DNA of 6,641 nucleotides, from NCBI GenBank assembly GCA_964635875.1, contig CAZWRK010000184.1:1-6641 (forward strand). Direction: 5' to 3'. Made by a program: the position numbers and the translations under genes. Below are positions 1 through 6,016 of this stretch, one piece after another. The notes beneath the pieces were generated by a model. The model was not told the origin of the DNA. It was given only the letters and a program-made list of their open reading frames with translations, and did no database searches. Each line of letters begins with the position of its first letter. Position 1 is the first letter of the stretch. Source of the DNA: CAZWRK01 sp964635875 (GTDB lineage Bacteria; Pseudomonadota; Gammaproteobacteria; Burkholderiales; Aquaspirillaceae).

Positions 1-2
1 GC

Positions 3-1004
3 TTTGGCTCATCAGAAATTTTTGTTTTAAGACCAAAAAATTTTGAGTCGCGTCGTCTCTATTGGTATTTACAGTCTTCATTTTTCAAAATGGATGGCGA
101 GTCATCTATGACGGGAGCTGGAGGCTTAAAAAGAGTTTCAACCGAGACTATTTTTCGACATCCTGTCCCTTTTCCTCCATATGAAGAACAATCCGCCATC
201 GCCGCTTTTCTCGACCGCGAAACCGCCAAAATTGATGCGCTGATTGCCGAGCAAGAAAAACTCATCACCCTGCTGGCCGAAAAACGCCAAGCAACCATTT
301 CTCACGCCGTGACCAAAGGACTCGACCCCAACGCCCCGATGAAAGATTCGGGCGTGGCGTGGTTGGGCGAGGTGCCGGAGGGGTGGGTTACGCCACCTTT
401 GTATCTGCGGTATTCCTGCGAGTTAGGAAAAATGCTGGATTCGGCCAAAATAACAGGAAAATTTCTCATCTCTTATTTGAGAAACACTGATGTTCAATGG
501 GGGCGAGTTAATTTAGATGATTTACCCCAAATGGATATTGAGCCATCTGAATATAAGCGCTACACCGTTTGTCACGGAGATTTGCTGGTCTGTGAAGGGG
601 GCGAGGTTGGTCGCGCAGCAATTGTTGAGAATCCACCTGAAATATTAGGTTTTCAAAAAGCTCTGCATCGTTTGCGTTCTATTTCAAACGATGAACATCC
701 TGCATTTATGTTTTACACCCTTAATTGGGCAGCAAAGCATGGTGTCTTTAATGGTGGTGGACAGGCGACAATTGCTCATTTAACTGGAGAGCAACTAAGG
801 AAATATCGCTTCCCTAAGCCGCCATTTTCCGAACAATCCGCCATCGTCGCCTTTCTCGACGCCGAAACCGCCCGCCTCGACGCCCTCACCGCCGAAGCCA
901 CACGCGGTATCGCCCTGCTCAAAGAACGCCGCGCCGCCCTGATTTCCGCCGCCGTCACCGGCAAAATTGATGTTCGCTCGACTCTCCAAACCGAGGCGCT
1001 CTAA
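3..1004 (+). CDS. hsdS: Type I restriction-modification specificity subunit HsdS (5'-truncated by window edge)
   Basis: This is the DNA-recognition subunit of a type I restriction-modification enzyme; it sets the bipartite target and scaffolds HsdM and HsdR. The frame is open to the left edge (333 residues visible), so the internal ATG at 90 is not the real start. The visible order is: the end of the first target-recognition domain (3 to about 175); the first conserved repeat (about 183 to 320, EEQSAIAAFLD through AVTKG); the typical linker MKDSGVAWLGEVPEGW (339 to 386); the second recognition domain (about 387 to 815, containing GDLLVCEGGEVGRA); and the second conserved repeat (about 828 to 975, SEQSAIVAFLD through VTGKID). 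This half-repeat layout is diagnostic of HsdS. The recognition domains are AT-richer than the conserved repeats, as expected if recognition domains are exchanged between strains. The DNA target cannot be read from the sequence. The stop abuts the hsdR start. Confidence 0.95.
   Translation, partial: FGSSEIFVLRPKNFESRRLYWYLQSSFFKMDGESSMTGAGGLKRVSTETIFRHPVPFPPYEEQSAIAAFLDRETAKIDALIAEQEKLITLLAEKRQATISHAVTKGLDPNAPMKDSGVAWLGEVPEGWVTPPLYLRYSCELGKMLDSAKITGKFLISYLRNTDVQWGRVNLDDLPQMDIEPSEYKRYTVCHGDLLVCEGGEVGRAAIVENPPEILGFQKALHRLRSISNDEHPAFMFYTLNWAAKHGVFNGGGQATIAHLTGEQLRKYRFPKPPFSEQSAIVAFLDAETARLDALTAEATRGIALLKERRAALISAAVTGKIDVRSTLQTEAL
186..227 (+). repeat. hsdS internal direct repeat, copy 1
   Basis: This 42-base segment encodes EQSAIAAFLDRETA in the central conserved region of HsdS. 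It matches 831 to 872 at 38 of 42 bases by my count, starting with 16 identical bases. The copies lie 645 bases apart (215 codons, in frame) and flank the second target-recognition domain. Such repeats are known substrates for recombination that swaps or shifts recognition domains. Confidence 0.8.
831..872 (+). repeat. hsdS internal direct repeat, copy 2
   Basis: This is the second copy of the hsdS conserved-region repeat. It encodes EQSAIVAFLDAETA in the C-terminal conserved region and differs from 186 to 227 at four positions by my count. Both copies are in the same reading frame. Confidence 0.8.
993..996 (+). promoter_or_regulatory. Ribosome binding site for hsdR
   Basis: GAGG lies inside the last codons of hsdS, eight bases before the hsdR ATG at 1005. 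Together with the TAA-ATG junction, it implies that hsdR is translated from the hsdS transcript, probably with translational coupling. Confidence 0.6.
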
Positions 1005-4000
1005 ATGTCCAACCTCCACCAAGAACACCATTTCGAAACCACCATTTGCGAAGCCTTGGCCGCGCAGGGTTGGTTGTATCAACAAGGCGATGCGGCGCAT
1101 TACGACGCGCAAAACGCGCTGTTTTTGCCCGATTTGCTGGCGTGGGTGCAAGAAACCCAGCCCAAAGCGTGGGACAAGCTGCAGAGCAACCACGGCGCAC
1201 AAGCCGCAACGGTATTAGCCGAGCGCCTGCGTAAACAGCTCAACGAGCGCGGCACTTTAGACGTGTTGCGGCAGGGGATCGAATTATTGGGCTTGTCCGA
1301 GCCGTTGCGCTTGGTGCAGTTCAAACCGGCGCTGAATATCAACCCGACCATCGCCAAAGACTACGCCGCCAACCGCTTGCGCGTGGTGCGGCAGGTACAC
1401 CATTCGTTGAATAATCCCAAGCAGTCGATCGATATGGTGCTGTTTATCAACGGTTTGCCGACCGCGACGATTGAGCTGAAATCGGACTTTACCCAAGACC
1501 TGCAAGCGGCGATTGATCAATACCGCTTCGACCGCGACCCGCACCCCAAAGGCGGCGTGCGTGAACCGCTGTTGTCGTTCGTCGGCGGGGCGCTGGTGCA
1601 TTTTGCGGTGAGCCATAAAGAAGCGGTCATGACGACGCATCTGGCCGGTGCCGCCACGCGCTTTCTGCCGTTTAACCAAGGCAACAACGGCGGCGCGGGC
1701 AATCCCTCGCCCGTCAGCGGCATCCCCACCGCCTATTTGTGGCAAGAAGTGTGGACGCCGGACAGTTGGTTGCACATTGTGGGGCGCTATTTAATCGGCC
1801 GCCTCAACGATAAAAAACAACTCAGCAGCGTGATTTTTCCGCGCTATCACCAGCTTGATGCCACGCGCCAAATTGTCGCCGATGTCTTGGAAAATGGCGC
1901 GGGGCAGCGCTATTTAATTCAGCATTCCGCCGGTTCGGGCAAAACCAATTCCATCGCGTGGACGGCGCATTTTTTGGCCGATTTGCACGATGCCCAAAAC
2001 CAAAAAATCTTCGATAGCGTCTTAGTCGTCTCAGATCGCACCGTGTTAGACAGCCAATTGCAAGAGGCGATTTTTAGCTTCGAGCGCACCACCGGCGTGG
2101 TCGCGTCGATTAGCGGTAACAGTGGCAGCAAAACCAAAGAATTAGCCGACGCCTTGCAAAGCGGCAAAAAAATCATCGTCTGCACCATTCAAACCTTCCC
2201 CTTTGCCTTGAGTACGGTGCAAGAGCTGGCCGCCACCGAGGGCAAGCGTTTTGCCGTGATTGCCGACGAAGCCCATAGCTCGCAAACCAGCGAATCGGCC
2301 GCCAAGCTGAAGCAATTGCTGTCGGTTGAAGAGTGGAACGAATTGCAAGACGGCGGCGAAATGAGCACCGAAGACATATTGACCGCACAAATGACCGCCC
2401 GCGCGGCCAGCGGCAATGGCCTGACGTATGTGGCTTTTACCGCCACCCCAAAAAGCAAAACGCTCGAGCTCTTTGGCCGCAAAGATCAAGAAGGACAGCC
2501 GCGCCCGTTCCATGTCTACTCGATGCGCCAAGCGATTGAAGAAGGCTTTATTCTCGATGTGCTGAAAAATTACACCAGCTACAACATGGCGTTTCAGTTG
2601 GCGCAGATGAACGAGGCGGAGAATAGCGCGGTCGGGCGTAAAGAAGCGACGAAACAGGTGATGCAGTGGGTGCGCTTGCACCCGTATAACATCGCGCAAA
2701 AAGTCCAAGTCGTGGTTGAGCATTTCCGCGAAAACGTGCAGCCGCTGTTGGATGGCAAGGCCAAGGCGATGGTGGTGGTGTCGAGCCGCAAAGAGGCGGT
2801 GCGCTGGCAAAAAGCCATCACCCAATATATCGCCGACAAAGGCTATGGTTTGGGCTGCTTGGTGGCGTTTTCTGGCGAGATCGACGACCCCGAAAGTTTT
2901 CCCGAAGCGGTGTCCGAAACCAGCACGCAGCTCAATCCCAATTTAAAAAGCGCTGATATTCGAGAGGCTTTTAACCAGCCGACTTATCATTTGCTGCTGG
3001 TGGCGAATAAGTTCCAAACCGGCTTCGATCAGCCTTTATTGTGCGGCATGTACGTCGATAAAATGCTCGGCGGCATTCAGGCGGTACAAACTTTGTCGCG
3101 CCTGAACCGCGCCTATCCGAACAAAGACACCACCTATGTGCTGGACTTTGTGAACGAGCCGAACGCGATTCTGGCGGCATTTAAAACCTATTACGAAACC
3201 GCCGAACTCGAAAGCTGCACCAATCCCAATTTGGTCTACGATTTGCGCGCCAAGTTGGACGCGACAGCCTATTACGACGAAGCTGAAGTGGATCGGGTCG
3301 CGGCGATTCGGGTTAATCCCAAATCGAAGCAAACCGAGCTGGTCGCGGCGATTTTTCCGGTCGCCGAACGCTTGCTCAAAGCCTACAAACACGCGCAAAC
3401 CGCCCACGCCGAGGCGCTGGCGCACAAGGATGAGGCCGCTGCGCAAGCTGCCAAAGATGCCTTGGCGGCGCTGCTGTTGTTCAAGACCGATATGGCGAGT
3501 TTTGCGCGGCTGTATATTTTCCTGAGCCAGATTTTTGACTACGGCAACACCGCCATTGAAAAGCGTTATGTGTTTTATAAGTGCTTGTTGCCGCTGTTGG
3601 AGTTTGGCCGCGACCGCGAGCAAATCGACTTGTCAAAAGTGGTGATGACTCACCATGTACTGAAAAATCAGGGGCAAAAAACCTTGTCGCTGCAAGAAGG
3701 TGAAGCGCAGGCCTTAACCACGGCGCAGGCGGTTGGTTCGGGCGCGGTGCAAGACAAGCAAAAGGCGTATCTGAGCGATGTGATTCAGCGCTTAAACGAT
3801 TTGTTCGAGGGCGATTTGACCGAGCAAGATCGGCTGATCTACGTCAATGGCGTGATTTTGGGCAAGATGTTGGAAAACCAAACCCTGATCGCCCAAGCCA
3901 TGAGCAACACCAAAGAGCAATTCGATAGCTCGCCCGATTTCAATCAGGCGCTGGTCAATACCATTATTGATGCCTTGGATGCGCACACCAGTATGAGTAC

Positions 4001-4100
4001 CCAAGCGTTGAATTCGCCGCATGTGCTCGCGGGGATTAAAGAGATTCTGCTTGGCTCGGGTCAGTTGTACGAGAAATTAAGAGAGCGTGCTGAGAAGTAA
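1005..4100 (+). CDS. hsdR: Type I restriction endonuclease subunit R (HsdR)
   Basis: This is the motor and nuclease subunit of the type I complex; it translocates DNA using ATP and cleaves away from the recognition site when the site is unmethylated. The 1031 residues are a normal full length. Visible parts are: an N-terminal PD-(D/E)XK nuclease with D143 and E157-L158-K159, followed by the IDQYR segment near 170 to 174; a Gly-rich linker at about 226 to 240; Walker A GSGKT at 310 to 314; DEAH at 421 to 424; motif III FTATP at 478 to 482; a motif V-like region (NKFQTGFDQP) at about 668 to 677; and motif VI QTLSRLNR at 695 to 702. The rest is a helical C-terminal region with an Ala-rich, probably coiled segment at about 794 to 826, expected to contact the HsdM/HsdS core. 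All key catalytic residues are present, so the enzyme looks intact. The ATG at 1005 follows the hsdS stop directly and has a good GAGG site. I did not assign a type I subfamily. Confidence 0.97.
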   Translation: MSNLHQEHHFETTICEALAAQGWLYQQGDAAHYDAQNALFLPDLLAWVQETQPKAWDKLQSNHGAQAATVLAERLRKQLNERGTLDVLRQGIELLGLSEPLRLVQFKPALNINPTIAKDYAANRLRVVRQVHHSLNNPKQSIDMVLFINGLPTATIELKSDFTQDLQAAIDQYRFDRDPHPKGGVREPLLSFVGGALVHFAVSHKEAVMTTHLAGAATRFLPFNQGNNGGAGNPSPVSGIPTAYLWQEVWTPDSWLHIVGRYLIGRLNDKKQLSSVIFPRYHQLDATRQIVADVLENGAGQRYLIQHSAGSGKTNSIAWTAHFLADLHDAQNQKIFDSVLVVSDRTVLDSQLQEAIFSFERTTGVVASISGNSGSKTKELADALQSGKKIIVCTIQTFPFALSTVQELAATEGKRFAVIADEAHSSQTSESAAKLKQLLSVEEWNELQDGGEMSTEDILTAQMTARAASGNGLTYVAFTATPKSKTLELFGRKDQEGQPRPFHVYSMRQAIEEGFILDVLKNYTSYNMAFQLAQMNEAENSAVGRKEATKQVMQWVRLHPYNIAQKVQVVVEHFRENVQPLLDGKAKAMVVVSSRKEAVRWQKAITQYIADKGYGLGCLVAFSGEIDDPESFPEAVSETSTQLNPNLKSADIREAFNQPTYHLLLVANKFQTGFDQPLLCGMYVDKMLGGIQAVQTLSRLNRAYPNKDTTYVLDFVNEPNAILAAFKTYYETAELESCTNPNLVYDLRAKLDATAYYDEAEVDRVAAIRVNPKSKQTELVAAIFPVAERLLKAYKHAQTAHAEALAHKDEAAAQAAKDALAALLLFKTDMASFARLYIFLSQIFDYGNTAIEKRYVFYKCLLPLLEFGRDREQIDLSKVVMTHHVLKNQGQKTLSLQEGEAQALTTAQAVGSGAVQDKQKAYLSDVIQRLNDLFEGDLTEQDRLIYVNGVILGKMLENQTLIAQAMSNTKEQFDSSPDFNQALVNTIIDALDAHTSMSTQALNSPHVLAGIKEILLGSGQLYEKLRERAEK

Positions 4101-4110
4101 GCGCGGCGGG

Positions 4111-4141
4111 CGGGTGCGGGGCATTGTTGCGTTCGCACCGG
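4111..4141 (+). other. Possible hairpin between hsdR and the kinase gene
   Basis: GGTGCG at 4113 to 4118 can pair with CGCACC at 4134 to 4139, giving a six-base-pair GC-rich stem with a loop of about 15 bases. C4111-G4141 may add a pair past a mismatch. No T-run follows, so it is not a standard intrinsic terminator. It could weakly attenuate readthrough into the kinase gene, protect the hsdR message end, or be chance in a GC-rich spacer. Confidence 0.25.
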
Positions 4142-4155
4142 CTTGATGCTTTAAA

Positions 4156-4160
4156 AAAGG
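4156..4160 (+). promoter_or_regulatory. Likely ribosome binding site before the kinase gene
   Basis: AAAGG lies 14 bases before the kinase ATG at 4175, which is long for direct initiation, and only three bases before an out-of-frame ATG at 4164. It is the only Shine-Dalgarno-like element in the 74-base spacer that could serve the kinase. I see no convincing -35/-10 pair in this spacer, so readthrough from hsdR is the simpler source of transcript. Confidence 0.4.
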
Positions 4161-4174
4161 ACGATGAATCAAGC

Positions 4175-5239
4175 ATGAACCTAAATCAATATAAAATCAT
4201 TAAAGAGCTGGGTTCTGGGGTGGGGACGGTGATTTATTTGTGCGAGGCGGGCAATAAAGAAACCGTGATCAAAGAATTAACCGACCCTCATTATTTCGAT
4301 TATCTGAATGATGAAATCCATGTTTTGTCGAAAATTCCCCGTCATCCGCACATTATTCATGTCGAGAATGCTTTTGTTTTTGGAAAGAAAATTTTCATCG
4401 AATATGAATACTGCCAAGGCGGGGATTTATACGATGTGATTCAAGATCATGGCCCCTTTGATGAAGCTCAAGCCCGCGTATTACTTTCGCAAATGTGCTC
4501 GGCGCTGCTTCATGCGAAACAGTCCGGTTTTTATCACTGTGATATTAAACCTGAGAATGTTTTGCTAAAAAACGATAATGAATTTGTCATCGCTGACTGG
4601 GATTTGGCGAAAGCCAACACAACAAATAGCATCAATTTAAGCGATGGCTCGACGTTGTCGATGCCACCGGAAATGATTCTCGGCGAATTGAATCCACATT
4701 CAGATGTGTATTCTCTCGGCTGTTTACTGTATTTCTGTTTATTTGGCGAAAGGGTTTTTCAGTTAAAAACCTCGGTGCCGCAGTTTGAACGGGTTTTAAC
4801 CCATTTGGAAGCACCGTTGACATTGCCTGAGAACCATCTTTCCGAAGCGTTTCAGTGTTTGCTGAAAGCCATGCTGTATAAAAATCCGAAAAGACGCGTG
4901 TCTTTAGAAGAAGTTGATGCTTTTTTAAATCAAGGTGCGCTGGTTTTAAAAGAAGATAGCGCAGATGTGTATGCGGTTTTGTCTGATTTAATCAGCGAAA
5001 AAAGAATCGCAGAGAACAAAAAAGCATCATTTAATAAATTTGAGCGCCATCAAAAAGAATATAAAAAAAATAAAGATGAGGCCTCAAAAGAATGGATGCT
5101 GGCGCATTTGGTGGCTTTGTCGTATTTAAAAGACCCCGATGCCCAAGCGATGCTTTTGGCCTATCGCAAGGAGCCAGGTCTTGCGCAGAGTCGTTTGCTC
5201 AAACACATTTTGTCGGCGTCTACCTTTGCAGATGCTTAA
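4175..5239 (+). CDS. Eukaryotic-like (Hanks-type) Ser/Thr protein kinase, RM-linked, atypical active site
   Basis: This is a predicted cytoplasmic protein kinase of 354 residues with no membrane segment, PASTA repeat or signal peptide. The kinase fold spans about 6 to 250. It shows glycine loop LGSGVGTV (12 to 19, one residue shorter than LGxGxxGxV), ATP-binding K33 (VIK), probable helix-C E47, catalytic loop HCDIKPEN (121 to 128; D123, K125, N128 kept), Mg-binding D141 in DWD where DFG is usual, PPE (164 to 166) for APE, HSDVYSLG (175 to 182), and the subdomain XI arginine near 240. HCD makes it a non-RD kinase; the segment before PPE is Ser/Thr-rich. Residues about 250 to 354 are a charged, probably helical extension that I do not recognise. 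I chose ATG 4175 because the fold begins a few residues later; an in-frame TTG at 4124 would add 17 residues but has poor ribosome-binding context. It follows hsdR by 74 bases on the same strand, is AT-richer than hsdR, and overlaps the opposing gene by 20 bases. Kinase identity is secure. Substrate and any role in defence are inference. Confidence 0.9.
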   Translation: MNLNQYKIIKELGSGVGTVIYLCEAGNKETVIKELTDPHYFDYLNDEIHVLSKIPRHPHIIHVENAFVFGKKIFIEYEYCQGGDLYDVIQDHGPFDEAQARVLLSQMCSALLHAKQSGFYHCDIKPENVLLKNDNEFVIADWDLAKANTTNSINLSDGSTLSMPPEMILGELNPHSDVYSLGCLLYFCLFGERVFQLKTSVPQFERVLTHLEAPLTLPENHLSEAFQCLLKAMLYKNPKRRVSLEEVDAFLNQGALVLKEDSADVYAVLSDLISEKRIAENKKASFNKFERHQKEYKKNKDEASKEWMLAHLVALSYLKDPDAQAMLLAYRKEPGLAQSRLLKHILSASTFADA

Positions 5240-5996
5240 GCCAGCGCCGGATATCATCAACTGCAGGGACAATCGCCAGCAAACTGAGGACGATGGCCAG
5301 CGGCACCGTCGCAAAGTAGCCGATGTGTTTAAATCCGAGCGCCCCGACGATGCCGCCCACAAAAAACGCGAAGGCAAGCCCGACCAGCAGTTTGAGTCGG
5401 TCGGGGTTGGCGGTCACGGGCGGTAAACTGTCTGAGCGATTCCAATACAGCAATTTGCCCAGTTCGATCCCAATATCGGTGACGAGGCCGGTGATGTGGG
5501 TGGTGCGGATTTCGGCCTTCGAGAGTTTGGTGATGACCGCGTTTTGCAGTCCCATCATAAAACTCAATAGCATGACCGTGACCGACACAAACAGACCATC
5601 AATATCGTTCAACCGCGCGCCGAGCAGCCCAAAGCACAGTAATAGCGCGGCTTCGAGCAACAGCGGAAACGCGTACTCGCCATGCATTTTGCGCCGCCGT
5701 GAGTAGTTGACCATCACCGCCGAGCACGCTGCTCCGCCCAAAAAAGAGAGCAGCGCGCCCAAGCCGGTGAGGGCAATTTCATACTGGCCGAGGGCAATAT
5801 GGTCGGCCATCGACGACACAATGCCGGTCATGTGCGAGGTGTATTGCTGCACCGCCAAAAACCCACCGGCGTTAATCGCCCCTGCAATAAACGCCAACAC
5901 ACCGCCCAAACGGCGATTGCTCGCGGGGCTGCGATGGTGGCCGGTGAGTTGTCGGGTGTAGCGAATCGGCATGGGGCGATACCGCCAGCGTGACAC
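5220..5996 (-). CDS. YoaK/DUF1275-family integral membrane protein
   Basis: This is a 258-residue inner-membrane protein of the YoaK (DUF1275) family, whose biochemical function is not established as far as I know. About six hydrophobic segments are visible: roughly 31 to 51, 73 to 97, 110 to 127, 133 to 150, 201 to 220 and 224 to 245. Family signatures are AGAINAGGFLAVQQYTSHMTG-like residues at about 38 to 58, and GLQNA...RTTHITGLVTDIG at about 149 to 175. The first 30 residues are basic and hydrophilic. The start is GTG at 5994 to 5996, six bases after a GAAAGG site; ATG at 5970 to 5972 would remove eight residues and has weaker context. It begins 20 bases after the rlmD-like stop on the same strand, so the two are probably cotranscribed. 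Its 3' end overlaps the convergent kinase gene by 20 bases. Confidence 0.9.
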   Translation of the reverse strand: MSRWRYRPMPIRYTRQLTGHHRSPASNRRLGGVLAFIAGAINAGGFLAVQQYTSHMTGIVSSMADHIALGQYEIALTGLGALLSFLGGAACSAVMVNYSRRRKMHGEYAFPLLLEAALLLCFGLLGARLNDIDGLFVSVTVMLLSFMMGLQNAVITKLSKAEIRTTHITGLVTDIGIELGKLLYWNRSDSLPPVTANPDRLKLLVGLAFAFFVGGIVGALGFKHIGYFATVPLAIVLSLLAIVPAVDDIRRWLKHLQR

Positions 5997-6002
5997 CGGC
6001 GG

Positions 6003-6008
6003 CCTTTC
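6003..6008 (-). promoter_or_regulatory. Ribosome binding site for the YoaK-family gene
   Basis: On the minus strand this reads GAAAGG, six bases before the GTG at 5996. It favours GTG over the downstream ATG at 5972. It lies in the 20-base gap after the methyltransferase stop, which fits translation from one shared transcript. Confidence 0.55.
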
Positions 6009-6016
6009 GTTGAGGG

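Noticed and set aside
90..1004. HsdS starting at the ATG at 90
   Set aside because: The same frame is open back to the window edge and encodes recognition-domain-like sequence, so 90 is an internal Met in a truncated gene.
1284..3623. Long minus-strand open frames inside hsdR (1284 to 1775, 2142 to 2825, 3036 to 3623)
   Set aside because: They lie opposite a complete, motif-rich hsdR, give Arg/Gly/His-rich translations with no recognisable domain, and are typical shadows of a GC-rich gene.
4124..4174. Kinase starting at the TTG at 4124
   Set aside because: The added 17 residues precede the kinase fold, the TTG lies inside the possible hairpin, and no properly spaced ribosome site precedes it. 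The ATG at 4175 sits just before the fold.
5063..5070. Run of eight A bases in the kinase gene as a slippage or frameshift site
   Set aside because: The frame stays open and the protein remains helical on both sides, with no stem or alternative product visible. It simply encodes YKKNK in an A-rich gene.
5240..5300. Attachment site or inverted repeat at the right edge of the defence segment
   Set aside because: No tRNA gene, integrase, or convincing direct or inverted repeat is visible; this stretch is the C-terminal coding part of the YoaK-family gene.
5139..5961. Plus-strand open frames at 5139 to 5426, 5323 to 5706 and 5707 to 5961
   Set aside because: They are antisense to the well-supported YoaK-family membrane protein and show no coherent domain.
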